Assembly (NCBI RefSeq): GCF_017948485.1
Contig: NZ_JAFFSX010000010.1
Location: 186,001 to 250,000, forward strand
Length of the DNA: 64,000 nucleotides
Reading direction: 5' to 3'
Origin: Streptomyces sp. GESEQ-35
GTDB lineage: Bacteria > Actinomycetota > Actinomycetes > Streptomycetales > Streptomycetaceae
Part shown: positions 17,314 through 25,194 of the stretch, piece by piece
How the letters are laid out: every line of letters starts with the position of its first letter
How positions within the stretch are numbered: position 1 is the first letter of the stretch
The notes under the pieces: generated by a model
Told to the model about the DNA's origin: nothing
What the model saw: only the letters and a program-made list of their open reading frames with translations
Databases searched by the model: none
Position numbers and translations under genes: made by a program

Positions 17314-19089
17314 ATGCCGAGCCGCCGCCGATTTCTCACCGGGGCCGCCGCCGCGCCCGTCGCGCTCGCGGCGGTCACGGCGTGCGAGGCCGGTGACGAG
17401 GCGCAGCCCGCGCAGCACAACAACAAGCCCGCCGCGGCCGTACCCGCCGTGCAGTCCCCGTCGGACCGGCTCAACTTCGTGGTGATCCTCGCCGACGACC
17501 TCGGCTACGGCGAACTCGGCTCCTACGGCCAGAAACTGATCCACACTCCGCGCCTGGACGCCCTCGCTGCCGAGGGCCTGCGCTTCACCGAGGCCTACGC
17601 GGCCGCCCCGGTGTGCGCGCCCTCACGCTGCTCGCTGCTCACCGGTCTGCACAGCGGACACTCGACCGTGCGGGAGAACCCGTGGGGTCCGGGCGGTCAA
17701 GGCGCCCTGACCGACCGGGACTTCACCTTCGCCGAGGCGCTGCGGGCGCTCGGCTACCGCACCGGCATCATCGGCAAGTGGGGCTTCGGACCCGAGCTCC
17801 CGGACCAGCCGAGCCACCCCAACTCCCGTGGTTTCGAGGAGTTCTACGGCTATATCGGCCACGGCGAGGCCCACGACTACTTCCCCGAGTACCTCTGGCA
17901 CAACGGCACCCGGCAGGAGATCCCCGAGAACAAGGGCGGCGCCCGCAAGGTCTACGCTCCCGACCTGATCGAGGACCGCGCGCTCACCTTCATCAACGCC
18001 CACCGGCACGAGCCGTTCCTGCTCTACCTCGCCCCGACCGTGCCGCACGCGCCCAGCCAGGACCCGGACGCCGACGAGTACGCCGACCGGCCCTGGACCG
18101 GCCCCAACAAGCGGCACGCCGCCCAGGTCACCTCCTTCGACACCCTGGTCGGCAACGTCACCGACCGGCTCACCGAACTCGGCATCGCCGGCCGCACCAT
18201 CGTCCTGGTCACCAGCGACAACGGCCCGCACGAGGAGGGCGGCACCGACCCCGAACTCTTCAACGGCAACGGCCCGTTGCGCGGCATCAAGCGGAATCTG
18301 TACGAGGGCGGCATCCGCGTCCCCCTCATCGCCTGGTCCCCGCAGCACGTACAGTCCGGCACCACGGACCGGCCCACCCCGCTCACCGACCTGCTGCCCA
18401 CCCTCGCCGACCTCGCTGGCGCGCCCGCCCCGACCGACGTCGACGGCCTCTCGCTCGCCCCGCTCCTGCGCGGCTCCACGGACGCCGCCCGCCACGACAG
18501 CCTGTACTTCTACCGCAATCACGCCAACATCACCCCGCGTTCCGACGCCTACGACCTCGGCCGGGGCCGTCGGCTCGCCGAGGCGCTGCGCCGCGGTGAC
18601 CTGAAGGCGGTGCGGTTCGCGCCGGGGCAGAACAGGCGGGCCCCCGACAACCGGTGGGACGTCGAGCTGTACGACCTGACCCGGGACCCCGGCGAACTGC
18701 ATGACCTCGCCGCCGCGCGGCCCGCCCAGGCCGACGCCCTGGTGAAGCTGATGCGTGAGTCCTGGGCGCCCACATATCCCCGCAAGCCCTTCGGCGTCAC
18801 ACTCGAAGTCACCGGCCAGGGACCGGAGTTCACGGTCACCGCCACCTTCGCCAACGGCTCCGCCCGACCCTGGACCGCACCCCGGCTCGCCCTCCAGACA
18901 CCGAGCGGCTGGCGGATACGCGCACTGGACGCGGTCTCCACACCCCGCCTGGACTCGGGCGAACACCTCACGGCCCGCTGGAAGGTCACCCGCACCCAGG
19001 TCTCGGCAGCCACGACACTCGTCTGCCAGGCCACGGCACACCACGCCGACGACGAGGTGACGTACACGGCGAGCACGACACTCACCTGA
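17314..19089 (+). CDS. Exported sulfatase (arylsulfatase A-like) with C-terminal NEW3-like domain
   Basis: 591 residues. Twin-arginine signal (SRRRFLTGAAAAPVALA) with a possible lipobox AVTAC. The sulfatase domain starts NFVVILADDLGYGELGSYG, with the metal-binding Asp pair. It has CAPSRCSLLTG: Cys101 lies in the C-x-P-S-R signature and is normally oxidised to formylglycine by a separate enzyme. VTSDNGPHEEGG supplies further metal ligands. The last hundred residues (VTLEVTGQGPEFTVTATF onward) look like an NPCBM-associated NEW3 beta-sandwich. Removes sulfate from an organic or glycan ester outside the cytoplasm; the substrate is unknown. AGGAG precedes ATG 17314; the longer upstream frame is kinase antisense. 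Confidence 0.9.
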   Translation: MPSRRRFLTGAAAAPVALAAVTACEAGDEAQPAQHNNKPAAAVPAVQSPSDRLNFVVILADDLGYGELGSYGQKLIHTPRLDALAAEGLRFTEAYAAAPVCAPSRCSLLTGLHSGHSTVRENPWGPGGQGALTDRDFTFAEALRALGYRTGIIGKWGFGPELPDQPSHPNSRGFEEFYGYIGHGEAHDYFPEYLWHNGTRQEIPENKGGARKVYAPDLIEDRALTFINAHRHEPFLLYLAPTVPHAPSQDPDADEYADRPWTGPNKRHAAQVTSFDTLVGNVTDRLTELGIAGRTIVLVTSDNGPHEEGGTDPELFNGNGPLRGIKRNLYEGGIRVPLIAWSPQHVQSGTTDRPTPLTDLLPTLADLAGAPAPTDVDGLSLAPLLRGSTDAARHDSLYFYRNHANITPRSDAYDLGRGRRLAEALRRGDLKAVRFAPGQNRRAPDNRWDVELYDLTRDPGELHDLAAARPAQADALVKLMRESWAPTYPRKPFGVTLEVTGQGPEFTVTATFANGSARPWTAPRLALQTPSGWRIRALDAVSTPRLDSGEHLTARWKVTRTQVSAATTLVCQATAHHADDEVTYTASTTLT

Positions 19090-19100
19090 CGCCGGGCTCG

Positions 19101-19160
19101 GCAGCGCCCCGTAAGGGGCGCGGGGAACTGCGCGACCAGCCCCCACCGGCCCGCAGCAAG
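19101..19160 (+). repeat. Streptomyces intergenic repeat, copy 2 (forward)
   Basis: Hairpin GCGCCCC-GTAA-GGGGCGC (19104-19121) followed by GGGGAACTGCGCGACCAGCC. It sits 11 bases after the sulfatase stop, between convergent genes, and may act as their terminator. Confidence 0.8.
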
Positions 19161-19182
19161 CGAACCGCACAACCAGCGGAGC

Positions 19183-19926
19183 TCACGGCCGCCAGCCCAG
19201 TGCCCGCGATATGCCGCGCGCAGCGACCCGCACCGCAGGAATCAACACCGGTACCTGGGCGTCGACGTGGGGCACCACGATGGACACGGCGGCGACCACC
19301 GCTCCGCCCGGACCCCGCACAGGCGCGGCCACCGACAGCGCGTCCTCGGTGATCTGACGGCTGCTCACCGCAACCCCGGTGCGCCGCACTTCGGCGAGCA
19401 CCCGACGCAGCCGTACCGGATCGGAGACGGTGTACGGCGTGAAGGACGCGAGCGGCCCCGAGCAGTACTCCTCCTGTGTCCCGGGATCCCCGTGCGCCAG
19501 CAGCACCAGCCCGACCCCGGTGGCGTGCAGCGGCCAGCGCGCGCCGACGCGGATGTGCACGCCGACCGCGGAACGCCCGGACAGCCACTCGGTGTAGACG
19601 ACCTCGGACCCGTCCCGCACCGCCAACTGCACGTTCTCGTGCGTGGCTTCGTACAGGTCCTCCAGATACGGCAGGGCGACCTGCCGCAGCGCCAGCCCGC
19701 GCGGGGCGAGCGCGGCGACCTCCCACAGCCGCAGCCCGACCTGGTAGACCCCCGACTCGTCCCGCTCCAGGGCGCCCCACTCGGTGAGGGCGCCCACGAG
19801 CCGGTGTGCGGTGGTCAGGGTGAGTCCGGCCCGGCGGCTGATGTCCGTCAGACACAGTGCTGGGTGCTCGTGGTCGAACGCCGAGAGCACGGACAGCAGT
19901 CGGTCGGGCGCGGAGCGGGGGATCAT
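19183..19926 (-). CDS. IclR-family transcriptional regulator
   Basis: 247 residues. Winged helix at about 8-65 (LTDISRRAGLTLTTAHRLVGAL). The IclR effector domain follows, with LYEATHENVQLAVRDGSEVVY, VGARWPLHATGVGLVLLA and a C-terminal SVAAPVRGPGGAVVAAVSI. The ATG overlaps the upstream hydrolase stop (ATGA), making it the last gene of the MarR-MFS-hydrolase-IclR leftward set. IclR proteins often control aromatic or acetate-type catabolism, which fits the neighbours. Confidence 0.9.
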   Translation of the reverse strand: MIPRSAPDRLLSVLSAFDHEHPALCLTDISRRAGLTLTTAHRLVGALTEWGALERDESGVYQVGLRLWEVAALAPRGLALRQVALPYLEDLYEATHENVQLAVRDGSEVVYTEWLSGRSAVGVHIRVGARWPLHATGVGLVLLAHGDPGTQEEYCSGPLASFTPYTVSDPVRLRRVLAEVRRTGVAVSSRQITEDALSVAAPVRGPGGAVVAAVSIVVPHVDAQVPVLIPAVRVAARGISRALGWRP

Positions 19927-21287
19927 GGCCGTACGTCGGCGGGGTGCGCGAGGTCGTAGGGGCGGGGGTAGGCGGTGGGCCGGTACCTCAGATAGCGGGC
20001 CGAGTTCGTCGGATCCGCCTGCTGGGCGCGGGCGTTGAGGGTGCTCGGCGAGGTGTCCCAGCGGCCGGCGTCCAAGCGGTGCTCCAGGGTGTCCAGGGCG
20101 CCGATCATCTCGCCCGGGGTGAACGTACAGTGGCCGGGGCCGTCGACATAGGCCTGGCTCAGCAGGGCGCCCGAACCCCCGGCGCCGACGGCCCGGCGGT
20201 AGGCGCTCTCGGCCTGCACCGGGATCAGCGCGTCGCCGGTCGTGTGGATGTTGAGCTGCGGGTCGGTGAGCCGGCCCTTGAAGACACTGGTGTTGCGCAT
20301 CCAGTCGACGGCCGAGGGATCGGCGGAGATCCGGGGCGCGCCGTTGAGTGCCGTGATGTCGGTGCGCAGGGAGAGGCCTGCCTGCTTGTACAACTCCGAC
20401 ACCTCCTTGAACAACGGGGAGTGATGCAGCATCGCGGTGTAGTCGACGCTCGTGTTCCAGGAAGGGTTGCCTCCGGCGCGGCTCTCCGCCTCCTGCCGCC
20501 AGGAGAAGGCGGGCAGTTGGAGGAGCCCCTGGAGGGCGGCGTACTGGTTGACCTGCTGGGCGTCCCAGTCGGTGGGCGCCGGTTCGGTCTGCGTGGTGCT
20601 GTTGTACCCGGGGATGTTGTGCAGGGCGGCGGCGAGGGCGATCCGGGCGCGGCCCTCGGCGGTCTGCTGGGCCGCGGTGACCTCCGTCGTCAGCGTCTTC
20701 GCGGCGCCCTGCGCCTGCGCCTGGTCGGTGAATCCGGTGAGCGGGATGTCAGCGCCGGGCGCCAACAGGGTCTTCAGCGCGAACACCGGGTCCAGCGTGC
20801 TGTTCCAGTTGGCGACGCCGCCCTGCACAAGACCGCACATCGACAGCGAGCCGTCGAACCGGTCGGAGTGCCGCTCCGCGAGGGTCGTCGTGACGAGCCC
20901 GCCGTACGAGGTACCCCAGGCGAGCGTCCGCCGGGCCGCGCCGAACTTCTCGGTGAACAGGTCGAGGGTGGCGAGCTGGTCCGGCACCGCGTCCGTGACG
21001 GCCCAGCCGTTCGTGGCGTACGAGGAGCCGATGAGGGCGTAGCCCTGGCCGAGGAGCTTGTCCAGGGTCGCCGTATCGGGCGTGTTCTGGGCGGTGTTGG
21101 GCGCGCCGACGGGCATGTAGCCGTGGCTATAGAGCAGCACGGTGCCGTTCCAGTCGGCGGGGGCGTCCATCACGTAAGCGGCGCCCGAGGGGAGCCGGCC
21201 CTCCAGGTGCGTGTCCGTGGCGGCCTGTGCGGGCAGCGGGGTGACCGCACACAGGCACAGGGCCAGGACCGCGACAGGGGTCTTCAA
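19923..21287 (-). CDS. Secreted alpha/beta hydrolase
   Basis: 454 residues with a Sec signal peptide (KTPVAVLALCLCAVTPLPAQA). The hydrolase fold shows an oxyanion region LLYSHGYMP, nucleophile elbow WGTSYGG and a late histidine in GPGHCTFTP. The start is the TTG at 21287: it overlaps the MFS stop as TTGA, has AAGGA eight bases upstream and gives a complete signal peptide. Function not assigned. Between a hydroxycinnamate-type transporter and regulator, an esterase that frees phenolic acids from plant esters would make sense, but that is inference; peptidase activity is also possible. Confidence 0.75.
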   Translation of the reverse strand: MKTPVAVLALCLCAVTPLPAQAATDTHLEGRLPSGAAYVMDAPADWNGTVLLYSHGYMPVGAPNTAQNTPDTATLDKLLGQGYALIGSSYATNGWAVTDAVPDQLATLDLFTEKFGAARRTLAWGTSYGGLVTTTLAERHSDRFDGSLSMCGLVQGGVANWNSTLDPVFALKTLLAPGADIPLTGFTDQAQAQGAAKTLTTEVTAAQQTAEGRARIALAAALHNIPGYNSTTQTEPAPTDWDAQQVNQYAALQGLLQLPAFSWRQEAESRAGGNPSWNTSVDYTAMLHHSPLFKEVSELYKQAGLSLRTDITALNGAPRISADPSAVDWMRNTSVFKGRLTDPQLNIHTTGDALIPVQAESAYRRAVGAGGSGALLSQAYVDGPGHCTFTPGEMIGALDTLEHRLDAGRWDTSPSTLNARAQQADPTNSARYLRYRPTAYPRPYDLAHPADVRP

Positions 21288-22639
21288 CGGGGGGTTCCTT
21301 CCGGGGTGGGGGTCACGGAACGGAGCTCGGGGTGTTCCAGGGCGTTCGTGCGTGTCTCGCGCAGGCGCCAGACGGTGAGCGCGGTGACGGCCGCGCCGCC
21401 GCACAGCAGCAGGGAGACGGGCGTGCTGCCGCCGCCGTACGAGGCGAGCAGGCTGCTCGCGATCAGCGGCGAGAACCCGGCGCCGACCAGGGTCGCCGCC
21501 TGGTAGCCGAGCGAAGCGCCCGTGTAGCGGACGCGGGTGCCGAACATCTCGGTGAGCAGGGCGCCGAGCGGGCCGTACATCGTGGACTGGGCGACGCCGT
21601 GGCCGAGAGCGAGGGCGAGGATCAGCAGGCCGGGGGAGCCGGAGTCGACCAGGGCGAGCACCGGGAAGGCGAGCGCGGCCGAGGCGACGGCGCCGGCGAG
21701 GACGACCGGGCGGCGGCCGACCCGGTCGGACAGCGCGGACGCGGCGGGCAGCACCAGCAGGGCCACACAGGACGCGATGGTCACGGCGGTGAGCACCTGC
21801 GAGCGGCTGTACCCGTGGTCGACGGCATAGGAGATCATGAAGCCGGTCAGCAGCGACTGCGCGGTGAACGCGCCGATGCCGACACCGCAGGCCATCAGGA
21901 CGGGCTTCGGCCGGCGCAGCACCTCCACCACCGGCGGTTTCTCCTGCGGCTCCCGCTTGACCTGCGCGAACAGCGGGCTCTCCGCGACCTTGAGGCGCAC
22001 GAACAGGCCGACGGCCAGCAGCACGATGCTCAGCAGGAACGGCACCCGCCAGCCCCAGGCGCGGAACTGGTCGTCGGGCAGCGTCGAGACGAGGGTGACC
22101 ATGCCGGCCGACAGCACGGAGCCGAGCGGGGCGCCGAGCATGGTGAAGCTGGACCACATGCCGCGTCGGCCGCTCTGGGTGCGCTCGGCGTGCTCGACGA
22201 CCATCAGGGTCGCGCCGCCCCACTCGCCGCCGATGGCGATGCCCTGCACGAGGCGCAGGGCGACCAGCAGGACGGGCGCCCACACGCCGATCGCGTCGTA
22301 GGTCGGCAGGACCCCGATGAGGAAACTGCCGCAGCCCATCAGGGCCATGGTCAGCAGCATCATCGACTTACGGCCGATCCGGTCGCCGAAGTGGCCGAAG
22401 ACGATGCCGCCCAGCGGCCGGGCGACATAGCCGGCGGCGAAGGTGCCGAAGGCCGCGATCGTGCCGACGGCGGGGTCGGCCTTGGGGAAGAACAGGTCGC
22501 CGAAGACGAGCGCGGCGACCGTGCCGTACACGAGGAAGTCGTAGAACTCGACTGCGGTGCCGAGCAGCCCGGACAGCGCGACGCGGCGCAACTGCCGGGT
22601 GTCGGGGGAGGGTTGAGCGGTGGCGGGGGATGACTGCAC
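21284..22639 (-). CDS. MFS transporter, metabolite:H+ symporter (MHS) family
   Basis: 451 residues, about 12 membrane helices. Recognised as MHS type by GTAVEFYDFLVYGTVAALVF, the motif FGHFGDRIGRKSMM after helix 2 and GIAIGGEWGGATLMVVEHA. Relatives carry organic and aromatic acids (shikimate, ketoglutarate, phenolics). GTG start preceded by GGGAG. Downstream of MarR in the same orientation and overlapping the secreted hydrolase; it may import the acid used by the divergent CoA pathway, like CouT of Rhodococcus. Confidence 0.87.
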   Translation of the reverse strand: MQSSPATAQPSPDTRQLRRVALSGLLGTAVEFYDFLVYGTVAALVFGDLFFPKADPAVGTIAAFGTFAAGYVARPLGGIVFGHFGDRIGRKSMMLLTMALMGCGSFLIGVLPTYDAIGVWAPVLLVALRLVQGIAIGGEWGGATLMVVEHAERTQSGRRGMWSSFTMLGAPLGSVLSAGMVTLVSTLPDDQFRAWGWRVPFLLSIVLLAVGLFVRLKVAESPLFAQVKREPQEKPPVVEVLRRPKPVLMACGVGIGAFTAQSLLTGFMISYAVDHGYSRSQVLTAVTIASCVALLVLPAASALSDRVGRRPVVLAGAVASAALAFPVLALVDSGSPGLLILALALGHGVAQSTMYGPLGALLTEMFGTRVRYTGASLGYQAATLVGAGFSPLIASSLLASYGGGSTPVSLLLCGGAAVTALTVWRLRETRTNALEHPELRSVTPTPEGTPR

Positions 22640-22720
22640 GGTGAGCTCCCTGGGGACGGGTCTCGGGTTGCTCCGTGAAGTTAGGCATCTCTCGTACTGC
22701 CGTCAATCATTTGCGCAACA

Positions 22721-23248
22721 TCAGTTGGGTCCGTCCTCCACGATCCGCAGCAGAAGTGCCTGGAGCGTCTCCCGCTCGGCCGCGTCCAGCGGGCCCAGCA
22801 GATCGTTGGTCACCCGCAGGCCGGCTTCGTCGGTGCCGCGCAGGAAGGCGTGGCCTTCCCCGGTGAGGACCACGATCCGGCTGCGGCGGTCGTCCGGGGC
22901 GGGTCGGCGCTCGGCGAAGCCCAGCTTCTCCAGGTCGTCGACCAGGCCGACGATCGCGCTCGGGTCGTAGCCGAGCCGAGCGCTGAGCTCGCGCTGAAGT
23001 GACCCCTCGGTGGTGGCGAGGAAACGCAGCACCGCGTAGTGGCGCAGGCGCACCCCCGACTCCTGGAGGAAGGAGTTGAAGAGCTGACCCGAGCGCAGGC
23101 CCAGCCGGTACAGCAGATAGCCCGTGTCCGCGTGCAGCCCGCGCATCCAGGGCTCGTCCGCGTCGATCGGGGCGGGGTTCATGGCGTGCTGCTGGCGGGC
23201 GATGGCGGGCTCCCTGGTCGAGGCGTCACGGTCTGCTGATTCCAGCAT
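22721..23248 (-). CDS. MarR-family transcriptional regulator (CouR-like position)
   Basis: 175 residues from ATG 23248 (a later ATG at 23182 would give 153). Winged helix in the middle: RHYAVLRFLATTEGSLQ, RELSARLGYDPSAIVGLVDDLE and wing RRPAPDDRRSRIVVLT. Typical MarR size with N- and C-terminal dimer helices. It reads away from the SDR-amidohydrolase-ligase-hydratase operon, and the short gap between holds two similar 12-base sites. In Rhodococcus the MarR protein CouR represses hydroxycinnamate genes and responds to the CoA thioester; the same logic is inferred here. Confidence 0.87.
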   Translation of the reverse strand: MLESADRDASTREPAIARQQHAMNPAPIDADEPWMRGLHADTGYLLYRLGLRSGQLFNSFLQESGVRLRHYAVLRFLATTEGSLQRELSARLGYDPSAIVGLVDDLEKLGFAERRPAPDDRRSRIVVLTGEGHAFLRGTDEAGLRVTNDLLGPLDAAERETLQALLLRIVEDGPN

Positions 23249-23266
23249 GGCGCACCCGACTGATGG

Positions 23267-23294
23267 CAACAACTATTGACGTCAACAATTATTG
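23267..23294. promoter_or_regulatory. Paired MarR-type operator sites
   Basis: CAACAACTATTG (23267-23278) and CAACAATTATTG (23283-23294) are direct copies 16 bases apart, each roughly palindromic, flanking TTGACGTCAA (23276-23285), itself a perfect 10-base palindrome. This A/T-rich block lies between the divergent MarR and SDR genes and is the best candidate operator for both. Confidence 0.6.
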
Positions 23295-23311
23295 CTCTTA
23301 GCTTCGATCTC

Positions 23312-23365
23312 GAAGCCGCACCTCTGTGCCACCGCTTGGAAGCCGCACCCCTGTGCCACCGCTTG
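23312..23365 (+). repeat. Tandem 27-base duplication in the leader of the SDR gene
   Basis: Two adjacent copies (23312-23338 and 23339-23365), starting GAAGCCGCACC and ending CCACCGCTTG, differ at a single base (T/C). The second copy ends 13 bases before the GTG start, so the duplication lengthens the 5' leader without touching the coding region. Confidence 0.9.
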
Positions 23366-23378
23366 AAGGGACCCATCC

Positions 23379-24296
23379 GTGCCCAGCATCGATCTCACCG
23401 GCAAAGCCGCCGTCGTCACCGGCAGCGGCCGTGGCCTCGGCCTCGCCTATGCGCACGCCCTCGCCGCCCATGGCGCCTCTGTGGTCGTCAACGACATCGA
23501 CGAGACGGTGGCCGAGCAGGCCGTGAAGTCGATCACCGAGGCCGGCGGCACCGCCGTCGCCGAGGTGGTCCCGGTCGGCACGACCGAGGCCGCCGAGCGG
23601 CTCGTGAACCGTGCGGTCGAGGAGTTCGGGCGGCTCGACATCCTGGTCACCAACGCGGGCATCCTGCGCGACAAGGTGCTGTGGAAGATGACCGACGACG
23701 ACTTCGACACGGTGATCACCACCCACCTCAAGGGCACCTTCACCTGCGCCCGTGCCGCCGCCGTCCGGATGCGCGAGCAGGGCGAGGGCGGCTCCCTGAT
23801 CCTGGTCGGCTCCCCGGCCGGGCAGCGCGGCAACTTCGGGCAGACGAACTACTCCGCCGCCAAGGCCGGCATCGCCGCCATGGCCCGCACCTGGTCGATG
23901 GAGCTGGGCCGCGCGAACATCACCGTCAACGCGATCGTGCCGGTCGCCGCGACCGCGATGACCGAAACGATCCCCGCCTTCGCCCCCTACATCGAGGCCA
24001 TGAAGAACGGCGAGCCGCTCCCGGACTTCCTCCGCAAGGGCGAGGGGTTCGGCACCCCCGAGGACTGCGCGTCCCTCGTCCCCTTCCTCGCCTCCGAGGC
24101 CGCACGCGGCATCACCGGCCAGGCCATCGGTATCGGCGGCGACAAGGTGGCACTCTGGTCGCATCCGCAGGAGATCAGCGCGGCGTACGCCGACGGCGGC
24201 TGGACCCCGGAGACCCTGGCCGACGCCTTCCCGACCTCGGTCGGCGCCGAGCTCCAGTCGGTGGGCGTGCCCGCGCCCAAGCTGCCGGAGGCGTGA
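23379..24296 (+). CDS. SDR-family 3-hydroxyacyl-CoA dehydrogenase-like oxidoreductase
   Basis: 305 residues. Classical short-chain dehydrogenase: TGSGRGLGLAYAHALA (cofactor loop), VVVNDID (acidic residue after strand 2, favouring NAD), LVTNAGILRD, and catalytic Ser-Tyr-Lys in VGSPAGQRGNFGQTNYSAAKAG. The fold resembles the dehydrogenase part of peroxisomal-type multifunctional enzymes. Inferred to oxidise the 3-hydroxyacyl-CoA made by the MaoC hydratase to a beta-keto-CoA, as CouN does for hydroxycinnamates in Rhodococcus. GTG start; the next gene begins three bases after its stop. Confidence 0.85.
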   Translation: MPSIDLTGKAAVVTGSGRGLGLAYAHALAAHGASVVVNDIDETVAEQAVKSITEAGGTAVAEVVPVGTTEAAERLVNRAVEEFGRLDILVTNAGILRDKVLWKMTDDDFDTVITTHLKGTFTCARAAAVRMREQGEGGSLILVGSPAGQRGNFGQTNYSAAKAGIAAMARTWSMELGRANITVNAIVPVAATAMTETIPAFAPYIEAMKNGEPLPDFLRKGEGFGTPEDCASLVPFLASEAARGITGQAIGIGGDKVALWSHPQEISAAYADGGWTPETLADAFPTSVGAELQSVGVPAPKLPEA

Positions 24297-24299
24297 CCC

Positions 24300-25184
24300 A
24301 TGACGAACCTCAACGTCGAGGAACTTGTCGCGATCGATGTCCACACCCACGCGGAGGTCTCCTCCAGAGGCCACTCCTCCCTGGACGACGACCTGCACGA
24401 CGCGTCCGCCGCCTACTTCAAGGTGGAGGCCAAGCGGAAGCCGACCCTTCAGGAGACGGCCGCCTACTACCGTGAGCGGAAGATGGCCGCCGTGATCTTC
24501 ACGGTCGACGCCGAGTCCGCGACCGGCACCGAGCCCGTCCCGAACGAGGAGGTCGCCGAGGCCGCCGCCGCCAACCCGGACGTGCTGATCCCCTTCGCCT
24601 CCATCGACCCCTTCCGCGGCAAGGCCGGGGTCAAGCAGGCCCGCCGCCTGGTCGAGGAGTACGGGGTGAAGGGCTTCAAGTTCCACCCCAGTGTCCAGGG
24701 CTTCTTCCCCAACGACCGCTCGGTGGCGTACGCCCTGTACGAGGTGATCGAGGAGAGCGGCGCCATCGCCCTGTTCCACACGGGCCAGACGGGCATCGGC
24801 GCCGGAGTCCCCGGCGGGGGCGGCATCCGCCTCAAGTACTCCAACCCCCTGCACGTCGACGACGTGGCCGCCGACTTCCCGCACCTGAAGATCATCCTGG
24901 CGCATCCGTCCTTCCCCTGGCAGGACGAGGCCCTCGCCGTCGCCACGCACAAGCCGGGCGTGCACATCGACCTGTCCGGCTGGTCGCCGAAGTACTTCCC
25001 GCCGCAACTGGTGCAGTACGCCAACACCCTGCTGAAGGACAAGGTCCTCTTCGGCTCCGACTACCCCGTCCTCACCCCCGACCGCTGGCTCGCCGACTTC
25101 GAGAAGCTGTCGATCAAGGACGAGGTCAAGCCGAAGATCCTCAAGGAGAACGCCGCCCGGCTGCTCGGGCTGACGAAGCCGTAA
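24300..25184 (+). CDS. Amidohydrolase-2 family enzyme, CouO-like beta-ketoacyl-CoA hydrolase
   Basis: 294 residues of the ACMSD-type amidohydrolase fold: IDVHTHAEV (metal-binding His-x-His), KGFKFHPS, ILAHPSFPW and LFGSDYP, with Asp254 as metal ligand. In Rhodococcus jostii CouO the matching residue is Asp257, and CouO replaces thiolase plus thioesterase in p-hydroxycinnamate side-chain cleavage. Placement between an SDR and a CoA ligase and the similar length support the same reaction here. Other amidohydrolase-2 enzymes are decarboxylases, so context carries the call. Confidence 0.75.
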   Translation: MTNLNVEELVAIDVHTHAEVSSRGHSSLDDDLHDASAAYFKVEAKRKPTLQETAAYYRERKMAAVIFTVDAESATGTEPVPNEEVAEAAAANPDVLIPFASIDPFRGKAGVKQARRLVEEYGVKGFKFHPSVQGFFPNDRSVAYALYEVIEESGAIALFHTGQTGIGAGVPGGGGIRLKYSNPLHVDDVAADFPHLKIILAHPSFPWQDEALAVATHKPGVHIDLSGWSPKYFPPQLVQYANTLLKDKVLFGSDYPVLTPDRWLADFEKLSIKDEVKPKILKENAARLLGLTKP

Positions 25185-25194
25185 GGGGCCGTAC

